Positions 53,061 through 62,566 of a DNA stretch of 64,000 nt are shown piece after piece. The notes under the pieces are model-generated. The model saw only the letters and a program-made list of their open reading frames with translations. It was not told the origin of the DNA and did no database searches. The stretch is taken from NCBI GenBank assembly GCA_021782655.1, contig JAJXUT010000002.1, positions 1 to 64,000 of the forward strand, read 5' to 3'. The DNA comes from Deltaproteobacteria bacterium. Lineage in GTDB: Bacteria; Desulfobacterota; Desulfobulbia; Desulfobulbales; VMSU01. How positions within the stretch are numbered: position 1 is the stretch's first letter; every line of letters starts with the position of its first letter. The position numbers and the translations under genes are program-made.

Positions 53061-53110
53061 CGTCCTGGCGCCCTTGCGTGATCATCCCCCCAGCCAAGGA
53101 GGAATACCTG

Positions 53111-55096
53111 ATGGATTCCGAAAACGCCCCCCCCTCGTCCGACAGCTTGCTCGCCAGGATCCGCACCCTGCTCTTAGGGGCGCCCAAGCAGATCAAGGAC
53201 CCCAACCTCTTTCACACCATGAGCCTGATCCCGGTCTTGGCCTGGGTGGGCCTGGGGGCCGACGGGCTGTCCTCCTCGGCCTACGGCCCGGAGGAGGCAT
53301 TCCGGGCCTTGGGCAGCCACACCTATCTGGCCATTCTCCTGGGTCTGGCCACCGCCCTCACCGTATTTATCATCTCCGCCTCCTACTCCCGGATCATCGA
53401 GCATTTTCCCCACGGCGGCGGCGGCTACATCGTCTCCACCCACATGCTGAGCGAAAAGGCGGGGGTGGTCTCGGGCAGCGCCCTCTTGGTCGATTACGTG
53501 CTGACCATCACCATCTCGGTGGCCTCTTGCGGTGACGCCATCTTCAGCTTTCTGCCCCTGCACCTGCACTACCTGAAGATGCCCTTCACCCTGTTTTTGA
53601 TCCTGGTCTTGATCGTCTTGAACATCCGGGGGGTCAAGGAGTCGATCACCGTCATGGCCCCCATCTTCGTGGTCTTTGTCGCGACCCACCTGCTGCTGCT
53701 CGTAGACGGGGTGGTCACCCACACCAACCGCCTGCTGCCCCTGGCCCGGGAGTTTCACACCGGCCTCCATCAGGACCTGGCCAGCATGGGCGTCTTCGGC
53801 ATCCTGATGCTCTTTCTCCGCGCCTACTCCCTGGGCGGCGGTACCTACACCGGCATCGAGGCGGTGTCGAACGGCATCCAGATCATGCGCGAGCCCCGGG
53901 TCAAGACCGGCAAGCGCACCATGCTCTACATGGCCACCTCCCTGGCCTTCACCGCCGGGGTGCTGTTCTTCTGCTACGCCTTGGCCGGGGCAAAGCCGGT
54001 GGAGGGCAAGACCCTAAACGCGGTGCTCGCCGACGCCCTGTTCGCCGACTGGCCAATGGGCAGGATCATCGCCTTCATCACCATCTTCTCAGAGGGCGCC
54101 CTGCTCCTGGTGGCGGCCCAGACCGGCTTTGTCGATGGCCCCCGGGTCATGGCCAACATGGCGGTGGACTCCTGGCTGCCGCATCGTTTCGCCGCCCTCT
54201 CCGATCGCCTGTCGATGAGCAACGGGATCATCATCATGGGGGCCTCGGCCATCGGCCTGCTGCTATATACCCACGGTTCGGTGTCGGCCCTGGTGGTCAT
54301 GTACTCCATCAACGTCTTCATCACCTTCTCGCTGTCGCAGCTCGGCATGTCGCGCTTCTACATCAAACGGCGGCACGAGGAGGCCTCCTGGAAACGGCCC
54401 CTCTCCATCCACCTGATCGGATTTTTGCTCTGCGTCACCATCCTGGGGATCACCACCTACGAGAAGTTCACCGAGGGCGGCTGGGTCACCTTCCTGATTA
54501 CTGCGGTGGTTATCGCCGGCTGCTACCTGATCCGCAGCCACTATCGCGCCGTACGCCAGGGGATGATGGACTTGGACGAGAGCCTGCTCGCCACCCCCAG
54601 CCCAGGCCCGGCCAACCTGGCCGATCCCGACCCCCATGGGCAGACCGCCATCCAGCTCGTCTCCTCCTACAGCGGCTTCGGGATCTACGCCCTGATGTCG
54701 GTGCTGAAAAACTTCCCCAACACCTACAAAAACGTCATCTTCGTGTCGGTGGCGGTGATCGACTCTGGCTCCTTCAAGGGGATCAGCGAGATCGAGGCCC
54801 TGGAACGCTCGACCAAGGCCTCGTTGCAAAAATACGTCAACCTGGCCCGGCGGCTGGGTCTGGCCTCCAGTTACCGGATGGCGGTGGCCACCGACGTGGT
54901 GCAGGGGGCCACCGATCTATGCGCCGCCATTTCTAAGGAATTCCCGAGTTCCACCGTCTTCACCGGCCAGCTCGTCTTCCGGCTGGAGAAGTTCTACCAC
55001 CGCCTGCTGCACAACGAGACCGCCTACGCCATCCAGCGCCGCTTGCAGTGGGAGGGGATCACCACCGTCATCCTGCCGATCAAGTTCACCATGTAA
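53111..55096 (+). CDS. APC-superfamily K+ uptake transporter, KimA (YdaO)-like
   Basis: SLIPVLAWVGLGADGLSSSAYGPEEAFRALG; multiple TMs; downstream of ydaO riboswitch; RBS ggagg before ATG 53111 (ORF track start 52925 lies in the aptamer). Confidence 0.88.
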   Translation: MDSENAPPSSDSLLARIRTLLLGAPKQIKDPNLFHTMSLIPVLAWVGLGADGLSSSAYGPEEAFRALGSHTYLAILLGLATALTVFIISASYSRIIEHFPHGGGGYIVSTHMLSEKAGVVSGSALLVDYVLTITISVASCGDAIFSFLPLHLHYLKMPFTLFLILVLIVLNIRGVKESITVMAPIFVVFVATHLLLLVDGVVTHTNRLLPLAREFHTGLHQDLASMGVFGILMLFLRAYSLGGGTYTGIEAVSNGIQIMREPRVKTGKRTMLYMATSLAFTAGVLFFCYALAGAKPVEGKTLNAVLADALFADWPMGRIIAFITIFSEGALLLVAAQTGFVDGPRVMANMAVDSWLPHRFAALSDRLSMSNGIIIMGASAIGLLLYTHGSVSALVVMYSINVFITFSLSQLGMSRFYIKRRHEEASWKRPLSIHLIGFLLCVTILGITTYEKFTEGGWVTFLITAVVIAGCYLIRSHYRAVRQGMMDLDESLLATPSPGPANLADPDPHGQTAIQLVSSYSGFGIYALMSVLKNFPNTYKNVIFVSVAVIDSGSFKGISEIEALERSTKASLQKYVNLARRLGLASSYRMAVATDVVQGATDLCAAISKEFPSSTVFTGQLVFRLEKFYHRLLHNETAYAIQRRLQWEGITTVILPIKFTM

Positions 55097-55127
55097 TTCA
55101 GATGATGCGCTAGGCGCCTGGCCTGGC

Positions 55128-56231
55128 TCAGTCCCCGTACTGGCGGCCTATCCAGTCGCGGTAGGAGCCGTCCATCACCTGCCGCCACCAGGGCTCGTTA
55201 GCCAGCATCCAGGCGATGGTCTTGCCGATGCCGCTGGCAAAGGACTCCTTAGGCAGGTAGCCCAGCTCCCGCCGGGATTTTTCAGCGTCGATGGCGTAGC
55301 GCCGGTCGTGGCCGGGCCGGTCCTTGACCCAGGTAATCAGCGATTCGGCCCCCCGGCCCTGACTGGCGGGGGCGTTAGGGAAGCGGCGGGTAAGTTCCGG
55401 GTCTTGCGCGAAGGCCTGGTCCAGCCGATGACAGAGGAGGCGGACAATGTCGATATTGGCCCACTCGTTGTGACCGCCGAGGTTGTACACCTCACCCGCC
55501 ACGCCCTTTTCAAGCACCAGCTCGATCCCCCGGCAGTGATCCTCCACGTACAGCCAGTCGCGGATGTTTTGGCCGTCGCCGTAGATGGGCAGGGGCTTGC
55601 CGTGCAGGATGTTGACCATCATCAGGGGGATGAGTTTTTCGGGAAACTGGTAGGGCCCGTAGTTGTTGGAGCAGTTGCTGGTGGTAGTGCCAAGGCCGTA
55701 GGTGTGGTGATAGGCCCGCACCAGATGGTCGGAGGCGGCCTTGCTGGCCGAGTAGGGCGAGTTGGGGGCGTAGGCGGTGCGCTCGCTGAAGGGCGGGTCA
55801 GCGGGTGAAAGCGAGCCGTAAACCTCGTCGGTGGAGACGTGATGAAAGCGGTGCGGACGCCCGTCGCCCGCAAGCCACACCGCCCGGGCCGCCTTGAGCA
55901 GGGTATGGGTGCCGACCACGTTGGTCTCGATAAAGGCGTCCGGCCCCAGGATGGAGCGATCGACGTGGGACTCGGCGGCGAAGTGGACCACGGTGTCGAT
56001 CTCCTCCTCCCGCAGCAGGCCGGTCACCAGCTTTAAGTCCAGGATGTTGCCGCGCACGAAGCGATAGCCCGGATGGCCCTCCGCCGTTGCCAGGCTTGCC
56101 CGGTTACCGGCGTAGGTTAAGGCGTCCAAGACCACCAGCCGGTCGCCGGGGTGCTTGGCGAGCCAGTAGTGGACGAAGTTGGCGCCGATAAAGCCGGCGC
56201 CGCCGGTGACAAGTAAACGCGAGGGTGGCAT
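55128..56231 (-). CDS. rfbB: dTDP-glucose 4,6-dehydratase
   Basis: VTGGAGFIGANFVHYWL; HVSTDEVYGSL; YSASKAASDHLVRAYHHTYGL. Confidence 0.97.
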   Translation of the reverse strand: MPPSRLLVTGGAGFIGANFVHYWLAKHPGDRLVVLDALTYAGNRASLATAEGHPGYRFVRGNILDLKLVTGLLREEEIDTVVHFAAESHVDRSILGPDAFIETNVVGTHTLLKAARAVWLAGDGRPHRFHHVSTDEVYGSLSPADPPFSERTAYAPNSPYSASKAASDHLVRAYHHTYGLGTTTSNCSNNYGPYQFPEKLIPLMMVNILHGKPLPIYGDGQNIRDWLYVEDHCRGIELVLEKGVAGEVYNLGGHNEWANIDIVRLLCHRLDQAFAQDPELTRRFPNAPASQGRGAESLITWVKDRPGHDRRYAIDAEKSRRELGYLPKESFASGIGKTIAWMLANEPWWRQVMDGSYRDWIGRQYGD

Positions 56232-56259
56232 GGCAGGATTCCTGGACAGAGATTTTTGT

Positions 56260-57120
56260 TTAAGAGAGTTCCTTGAGCATGGCCCGCAGGGCGGCCCGCC
56301 AGTGGCTGGGTTCCCAGTCTATGGCCTGCCAGAGACCGGTCTTGTCCAGCACCGAGTAGGGCGGACGCCGGGCGGGCAGGGGATATTGGCCGGTGGCGAT
56401 GGGCCGGATTAGCGCCTCCCGGCCGAGCAGTCCCAGGGCCAGGGATTCCTCCTGGATGGCGACCGCGAAGTCGTACCAGGAGGCCACCCCGGCGTCGGTG
56501 AAGTGGTGGACGCCGGTCAGCTCCCGCTCCGCCATCCGCCACAGGGCCTGGGCCAGGTGACGGGCCCAGGTCGGGGTGCCGACCTGATCGGCGATCACCG
56601 AGAGGGTTTCGCGTTCCCCAAGCAACCGGAGCATGGTTTTGACAAAGTTTTGGCCGTGACTGGAGTAAACCCAGGCGGTGCGGATGATGGCGGTTGCCGG
56701 GCCGAGTATCTCCCGCACCCGCTCCTCGCCGGCCAACTTGCTCGCCCCGTAGACGCCCAAGGGGTGGGGCCGGTCATCCGGCAGGTAGGGGGAGGATTTC
56801 TCGCCGTCGAAGATGAAATCGGTGGAGATATGGATGAGCCGGGCGCCGGCCTCCCGGGCCGCGACCGCCAGATTGGCCGTCCCCTGGCCGTTGACCGCAA
56901 AGGCCCGCTCCCGCTCTGACTCGGCCCGGTCCACCGCCGTGTAGGCGGCGGCGTTGATGATCACTGCGGGCCGTTCCTCGGCCACCCGGCGACGCACCGC
57001 CCCGGCCTGGGTGAGGTCAAGCTCCCCGGAGGAGAGGGCCAACAGTTCCACCCCCAAGGGCCGGCTGCGCTGCAGCTCAAAACCCAGTTGCCCCCCGGCC
57101 CCGGCGACTAAAACCCTCAT
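56260..57120 (-). CDS. rfbD: dTDP-4-dehydrorhamnose reductase
   Basis: GAGGQLGFEL; HISTDFIFDGE; YGASKLAGEE. Confidence 0.95.
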   Translation of the reverse strand: MRVLVAGAGGQLGFELQRSRPLGVELLALSSGELDLTQAGAVRRRVAEERPAVIINAAAYTAVDRAESERERAFAVNGQGTANLAVAAREAGARLIHISTDFIFDGEKSSPYLPDDRPHPLGVYGASKLAGEERVREILGPATAIIRTAWVYSSHGQNFVKTMLRLLGERETLSVIADQVGTPTWARHLAQALWRMAERELTGVHHFTDAGVASWYDFAVAIQEESLALGLLGREALIRPIATGQYPLPARRPPYSVLDKTGLWQAIDWEPSHWRAALRAMLKELS

Positions 57121-57190
57121 CTCCGCCCGCCCGACGCTTGGCGGCCCGCCGTCCTTCCCTGTCTCCTGCCTTCTGTCTCCTGTCTCCTCG

Positions 57191-57739
57191 TCACCGGTAC
57201 ACCTCTGCCTGTCTTAAGTGTAGCGCCGCCGCGTCCTTGGCCGACAGCACCGGGGCCGCACCGCCGAGCAACGGCCAGTCGATGCCGATCTCCGGGTCGT
57301 TCCAGAGGATGGCGCGCTCGTGGGCCGGGGCGTAGAAGTCAGTGCACTTGTACAAAAACTCGGCGCTCTCGCTCAACACGTAGAAACCGTGGGCAAAGCC
57401 TGGGGGCACCCAGAGCAGGCGGAAATTGTCGGCGGAGAGCGTTTCCCCCACCCACTGGCCAAAGGTGGGGGAGCCTTGGCGGATGTCCACCGCCACGTCA
57501 TAGACCTCGCCTTGGATCACCCTGACCAGCTTGCCTTGGGGCTTGACAAGCTGGTAGTGCAGACCCCGCAAAATGCCCTGCCGGGAGCGGCTGTGGTTGT
57601 CCTGGACAAAGGGGAAATCGATGCCAGCCTCGGCAAACACCTGTCGCTGCCAGGTTTCGAGGAAGAAACCCCGGTGGTCGCCAAAGACCCTAGGTTCGAT
57701 CAGGACGACCTCCGGGATCCGGGTGGGAATAAATTTCAT
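57191..57739 (-). CDS. rfbC: dTDP-4-dehydrorhamnose 3,5-epimerase
   Basis: [39 protein letters not shown]. Confidence 0.97.
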   Translation of the reverse strand: MKFIPTRIPEVVLIEPRVFGDHRGFFLETWQRQVFAEAGIDFPFVQDNHSRSRQGILRGLHYQLVKPQGKLVRVIQGEVYDVAVDIRQGSPTFGQWVGETLSADNFRLLWVPPGFAHGFYVLSESAEFLYKCTDFYAPAHERAILWNDPEIGIDWPLLGGAAPVLSAKDAAALHLRQAEVYR

Positions 57740-57742
57740 ATG

Positions 57743-58615
57743 CTAAGCCTCCTCCTCGACGATACGCAATAGGTACTGGCCGTAGCCATTCTTGGCCAGA
57801 GGCTCGGCCAGGCGGGCCAACTGCCCGCGGTCGATATAGCCCATCCGGTAGGCGATCTCCTCCAGGCAGGCCAGTTTCAGGCCCTGGCGATCCTCCACCA
57901 CCTTGATGAAGTTGGCGGCGTCGAGCAGGGAGGCGTGGGTGCCGGTGTCGAGCCAGGCGGTGCCCCGGCCCAGGCGCACCACCCGCAGGTCGCCGCGCTC
58001 AAGATAGACGTTGTTGACGTCGGTTATCTCCAGCTCCCCCCGGGCCGAGGGCTTGATTTTCTTGGCGATTTCGACCACGTCCCGGTCGTAGAAGTAGAGC
58101 CCGGTGACCGCGTAGTTGGACTTGGGCCGCTCGGGTTTCTCCTCGATGCTGATCGCCCGGCCCTGTTCGTCGAAGCTCACCACCCCGTAACGCCGGGGAT
58201 CGCTTACGTAATAGCCGTACACCGTGGCCCCGCAGGTGAGCTTGGCGTTTTCCTGCAAGGTCTCGGAGAGGCCGTGGCCATAAAAGATATTGTCGCCCAG
58301 GATCAGGCAGACCGGGCGGTTGTCGATGAACTCCTCGCCGATCAGAAAGGCCTGGGCCAGACCGCCGGGCTCTGGTTGCACCGCATAGCGCAGGTTAAGA
58401 CCCCACTGGCCGCCGTCGCCAAGCAGGCGCCTGAACTGGCTCTGATCCTCGGGGGTGGTGATGACCAGGATCTCCCGGATCCCGGCCAGCATCTGCACCG
58501 CCAGGGGGTAGTAGATCATCGGCTTGTCGTACACCGGCATCAACTGCTTGCTGACCGACTTGGTCAGCGGGTAGAGCCGGGTGCCGGAGCCCCCGGCCAG
58601 GATGATTCCCCGCAT
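57743..58615 (-). CDS. rfbA: Glucose-1-phosphate thymidylyltransferase
   Basis: [36 protein letters not shown]. Confidence 0.98.
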   Translation of the reverse strand: MRGIILAGGSGTRLYPLTKSVSKQLMPVYDKPMIYYPLAVQMLAGIREILVITTPEDQSQFRRLLGDGGQWGLNLRYAVQPEPGGLAQAFLIGEEFIDNRPVCLILGDNIFYGHGLSETLQENAKLTCGATVYGYYVSDPRRYGVVSFDEQGRAISIEEKPERPKSNYAVTGLYFYDRDVVEIAKKIKPSARGELEITDVNNVYLERGDLRVVRLGRGTAWLDTGTHASLLDAANFIKVVEDRQGLKLACLEEIAYRMGYIDRGQLARLAEPLAKNGYGQYLLRIVEEEA

Positions 58616-58726
58616 GGCTGCTTCCTCGTTGCTGGTGGGTGAGACGGATAGGTGACGACGCCATCAACCATTTAGCAGATTTTATTTGTCTTGACATTAG
58701 GAATCCTATGGCCGACACTTCCGGCC

Positions 58727-59530
58727 ATGGAGCCAGAGGCCCTAACCCAGACAAAATACCAGTTACTGAGGGAGAAAATCAAGGCCCAGGGCCGGCTGGC
58801 CATCGCCTTCTCGGGCGGGGTGGACAGCTCCCTGCTGGCCAAGGTATGCCATGACCAGCTGGGCAAAGGGGCGCTCCTGCTGTTCGCCGATTCCCCCCTG
58901 CTGCCGGACGGCACCCGCCAGGAGGCCATAGCCACCGCTCAGGCCATCGGGGCCCGGCTGCTGGTGGTGGATTTCGATCCCCTGGCGGCGCCGGAGTTCG
59001 TCGTCAACCCACCCGATCGCTGCTACCACTGCAAGCGGCTGATCCTGACCCGGTTTCTCGCCCTGGCCGGGGAGCTAGGCTTTACCGCCCTGGCCGAGGG
59101 CACCAACCTGGACGATCTGAGCCGTGACCGGCCAGGCCTGCGGGCGGTGGCCGAGCTTGGGGTGATAAGCCCGCTAGCGGCGGCCAAACTGGGCAAGGCG
59201 GAGATCAGGTCAATAAGCCAGGCCCTCGGCCTTTCGACCTGGGATAGGCCCGCCGCCTCCTGCCTGGCCACCCGGATCCCCGCTGGCCGGCCGGTGACCC
59301 GCCAGGCCCTGGAACTGGTGGAGCGCGCCGAGGCGGTGCTGACGGAGCTAGGCTACCAGGGCTCCCGGGCTCGACTGACCGAAGACGGCTGCCGCCTGGA
59401 GTTGGCCGCCGGTGGCCTCGGGCTGATGGCGGACCGAGGCGACTTCATCCGGGTGAGGGAGCGCCTGCGGGGGCTGGGTTTGGCGAAAGTTTTTCTTGAC
59501 CTTTTGGAGAGAGAGGGTATTTTGTCGTGA
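58727..59530 (+). CDS. larE: ATP-dependent sacrificial sulfur transferase LarE
   Basis: AIAFSGGVDSSLLAKV (PP-loop); NPPDRCYHCKRLI; EGTNLDDLSRDRPGLRA. Confidence 0.92.
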   Translation: MEPEALTQTKYQLLREKIKAQGRLAIAFSGGVDSSLLAKVCHDQLGKGALLLFADSPLLPDGTRQEAIATAQAIGARLLVVDFDPLAAPEFVVNPPDRCYHCKRLILTRFLALAGELGFTALAEGTNLDDLSRDRPGLRAVAELGVISPLAAAKLGKAEIRSISQALGLSTWDRPAASCLATRIPAGRPVTRQALELVERAEAVLTELGYQGSRARLTEDGCRLELAAGGLGLMADRGDFIRVRERLRGLGLAKVFLDLLEREGILS

Positions 59531-59581
59531 CCTTGGCAACCATAGTTGCGAAGAGGTAGCGTGGTGGACAAAGTCTGGCGT

Positions 59582-59658
59582 CGGGATGTGGCTCAGTCTG
59601 GTAGAGCACTTGCTTCGGGAGTAAGGGGCCGGAGGTTCGAATCCTCTCATCCCGACCA
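59582..59658 (+). tRNA. tRNA-Pro(CGG), CCA encoded
   Basis: Acceptor cgggatg/catcccg, anticodon stem-loop cttgc-ttCGGga-gtaag, T-arm ggaggttcgaatcctct; 77 nt. Confidence 0.96.
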
Positions 59659-59668
59659 GTAATGGCGA

Positions 59669-59700
59669 GGGGTTACGGTGTTTCCGTAGCCCCTTTTTTT
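59669..59700 (+). terminator. Rho-independent terminator of tRNA-Pro
   Basis: ggggttacgg-tgttt-ccgtagcccc followed by T7. Confidence 0.9.
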
Positions 59701-59776
59701 GTTTGTCTCCGAGCGGAGTCGGATCGAGCAGGAAGATCCGCCGCCCTAATTTCTCACCCCAAAAAACCGCGCCGCC

Positions 59777-61126
59777 GTGAAAGCGAACCAGGAAACCCGC
59801 CCCCTCAGCTCGCTTGCCGGGACCGGGGGCCTGTTGCTCCTGACCGCGCTGGCCCTGGCCTTCCGGGAACCGGGTTATTTCACCTCGCCCCGTTTTTGGG
59901 CCGAGGAGGGCACGGTCTTTTTCTCCTACGCCCGTGCGCACGGGGTCTGGGACACCCTGCGGCAACCCCATCTGGGCTACTACTCGCTCTACCCCAACTT
60001 GGCCTCCCTGGTCGCGGCAAGACTTGCACCACTCACTCGCGCCCCCCTGACCACCACCATGATGGCTCTCCTGGCCCAGACGGCGCCGGTCATGCTGATC
60101 GTCTTTGGCCGGAGCCGGTATTGGCCGGAAACGGGCCGCAAGGCCCTGGCCCTCGCCGCCGTCCTCCTGGCCCCGCTCAGCTACGAAGGGTGGCTGAATA
60201 CCGTCAACAGCCAGTTTTACCTCTGCCTGTTCACCGCCCTGCTCCTCCTTGAGCCGCCTCCCCCCTCACCCTGGGCACGGGGCCTGCTCCGGGCCATGCT
60301 GGCGCTCTCCGGCCTGACCGGGCCACCCTCCTGTCTCCTCTTTCCCCTTTACTGGCTGCGGGCGGTGCGAGAGAAGGAGGGTGAACTTGCCGTTTGGGCC
60401 GGGCTGCTCGGCCTGTGTGGGTGCATCCAGGCCGGGGTGATGGCCTTTAGCCACTCGGCCAGCCTCGACGCCGGACTTATCCGGGCGGCGGGGATCAACC
60501 TGCCCGGACGGGCCGTCTGGGCTCCCCTGCCCGCCCTGGGGCTAATTCTGACGGTCAAGTCGCTCTTGCTAAACTTTCTGGGCACCACTTTCAGCGCGCC
60601 GCTGGCCCAGAACCTGCACCGACTCGCCGTCCAGGGCGGCTGGGCCTACCAGGCGGCGGGCTACGGCGGACTGCTCTCAGTCTCGGCCTTCCTTTTTGGG
60701 CTGGCCCTGGGAGTTCCCGGCCCGGCCCGTTACCTCTTGCCGCTCTCCTTCCTGCTGCTGGCCGTGCCCGCCACCGTCCGCGCCCTGTCCGAGAGCCCGG
60801 CGGCCCTGATCAGCCCCTACGCCGCCCAGCGCTACTACTACGTGCCCAACGTCCTCGTCTGGCTGCTCATCATCTGCGGCGCCGAGACCGCCGGAGCTAA
60901 GTTCCTTACCGCCCCGAACCTCGTCCGGGTGGCGCTCCTGGCCCTGGCGTTATTCTGGGGCGGGCGGGAGTTTGGCGACTTCAACACCCAGGCCAGGGTC
61001 TTTGACCCCGCCTGGCCGCACTGGTCGGACGAGATCTCCCTCTGGCGGCAGGACAGCAGCCATCGGCTCAAGATCTGGCCCGTGCCCTGGACGCTTTCCC
61101 TGCCGCCCGCCGAAGGAGGACGCTGA
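59777..61126 (+). CDS. Polytopic membrane protein
   Basis: Multiple hydrophobic segments, GTG start; no confident family; 3 bp before radical SAM gene. Confidence 0.75.
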   Translation: MKANQETRPLSSLAGTGGLLLLTALALAFREPGYFTSPRFWAEEGTVFFSYARAHGVWDTLRQPHLGYYSLYPNLASLVAARLAPLTRAPLTTTMMALLAQTAPVMLIVFGRSRYWPETGRKALALAAVLLAPLSYEGWLNTVNSQFYLCLFTALLLLEPPPPSPWARGLLRAMLALSGLTGPPSCLLFPLYWLRAVREKEGELAVWAGLLGLCGCIQAGVMAFSHSASLDAGLIRAAGINLPGRAVWAPLPALGLILTVKSLLLNFLGTTFSAPLAQNLHRLAVQGGWAYQAAGYGGLLSVSAFLFGLALGVPGPARYLLPLSFLLLAVPATVRALSESPAALISPYAAQRYYYVPNVLVWLLIICGAETAGAKFLTAPNLVRVALLALALFWGGREFGDFNTQARVFDPAWPHWSDEISLWRQDSSHRLKIWPVPWTLSLPPAEGGR

Positions 61127-61129
61127 CCG

Positions 61130-62566
61130 ATGCGCCGGGTGATGCTCATCTATCCGCCGGGCAAGCGCTACCAGCGAGGGGAGGATCGCTCCCAGGGCAA
61201 CGTCGAGGACTCGACCGCCACCAGCCTTAGGGCCTGCAACGACCTGGGCTACGCCGCCGCCGCCTTGAAGCGCGAGGGCTTCGCCGTCTGTCTGCGAGAC
61301 TTCCAGGGCGAGGGCCTGCCCGAGTCCAGCCTGCTTGCCGAGTTCGACCGCTTCGCCCCCCAGGTCTTGATGATCAGCATCACCAACGCCACCATCTTCG
61401 GCGACCTGGCCCTGGCGGCCCGGCTCAAGGCCCGCCGGCCCGAGCTGGTGGTGATCTTGAAGGGCGCCCTGTTCTTCGACCCCGAGCCGGGGCTGCTCGC
61501 CCAGCTCGACCTGACGGCGGTGGATTACTTGATCGGCGGGGAGAGCGACTTCATCGTCGCGGCCCTGGTCGCCGCCCATTACGGCGAGGGCGAGCTGGCG
61601 GCGATCAACGGCATCCTCTACCAGCGGGACGGGGGGTGGCGAAAGACCAGTTTCGCCTGCTTCGAGAGCGACTTGGACGGACTCGTCTTCCCGGATCGCG
61701 CCCTGATGCGCAACGACCTCTACGTCCGGCCCGACACCGGCGAGCCCCAGGCCACCATCGTCACCTCCCGGGGCTGCGCCGCAGCCTGCATCTATTGCCT
61801 GACCCCGATCATCTCCGGGGTCAAGGTGCGGCTGCGCTCGCCGGAGAACATCCTGGCCGAGCTCAGCGAGTGCTACCACCAGCACCGGATCTGCAACTTC
61901 TTCTTCCGTTCCGACACCTTCACCTTCCGCAAGGCCTGGGTGGCCGAGCTGTGCGAGGCAATTTGCCGCTCCGAGCTCGCAGGCAAGATCCGTTGGGTGG
62001 CCAACTCCCGTACCCGGCCCCTGGACCTGGAGGTGCTGACCATGATGCGGCGGGCCGGCTGCTGGCTGGTGGCCTTCGGATTTGAGTCCGGCAGTCCCGA
62101 GACCCTGCAACGGATCAAGAAGGGCGCCACCTTGGAGGACAACCTGGCCGCGGCCCGCTACGCCCGCCAGGCCGGGCTCAAGACCTTCGGCTTCTACCTG
62201 GTGGGCTTCCCCTGGGAGTCACGGGAACACCTCAAGGAGACGCGGGAGATGATCTTCGCCATCGACGCCGACTTCATGGAGCTGCACCTGGCCATTCCCT
62301 ACTACGGCACCCCGCTCTACCGGCTGGCCCAGGAGGAAGGTCTGATCAAGGAGAGCGTCCTGGGCCGGGACTACTTCAATCCCCCGGCGATCGGCACCCG
62401 GCACTTGAGCTTCGAGGAGCTGATCGCCTTCAGGAAGAGGCTGCTCCTGCGTTACCACACCCGGCCCTCGTACCTGGCCCGGCGGCTGGGGGAGGCGCTG
62501 GCCAACCCCAGGCTGCTGGCCAGCTACCTGCGCTTTGGCCGCCGCCTGTTGCGGCAGACGCTCTGA
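61130..62566 (+). CDS. B12-binding-domain radical SAM protein (BchE/P-methylase-type architecture)
   Basis: N-terminal cobalamin-binding-like region, SRGCAAACIYCLTPIISG (CxxxCxxC), SGSPETLQRIKKGATLEDNLAAARYARQAGL. Confidence 0.92.
   Translation: MRRVMLIYPPGKRYQRGEDRSQGNVEDSTATSLRACNDLGYAAAALKREGFAVCLRDFQGEGLPESSLLAEFDRFAPQVLMISITNATIFGDLALAARLKARRPELVVILKGALFFDPEPGLLAQLDLTAVDYLIGGESDFIVAALVAAHYGEGELAAINGILYQRDGGWRKTSFACFESDLDGLVFPDRALMRNDLYVRPDTGEPQATIVTSRGCAAACIYCLTPIISGVKVRLRSPENILAELSECYHQHRICNFFFRSDTFTFRKAWVAELCEAICRSELAGKIRWVANSRTRPLDLEVLTMMRRAGCWLVAFGFESGSPETLQRIKKGATLEDNLAAARYARQAGLKTFGFYLVGFPWESREHLKETREMIFAIDADFMELHLAIPYYGTPLYRLAQEEGLIKESVLGRDYFNPPAIGTRHLSFEELIAFRKRLLLRYHTRPSYLARRLGEALANPRLLASYLRFGRRLLRQTL

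Noticed and set aside
59348-59971. 207-aa minus-strand ORF containing GMRGFEPPAPYSRSKCSTRLSHIPT
   Set aside because: Antisense across tRNA-Pro and larE; the peptide is a well-known tRNA-derived spurious ORF signature.
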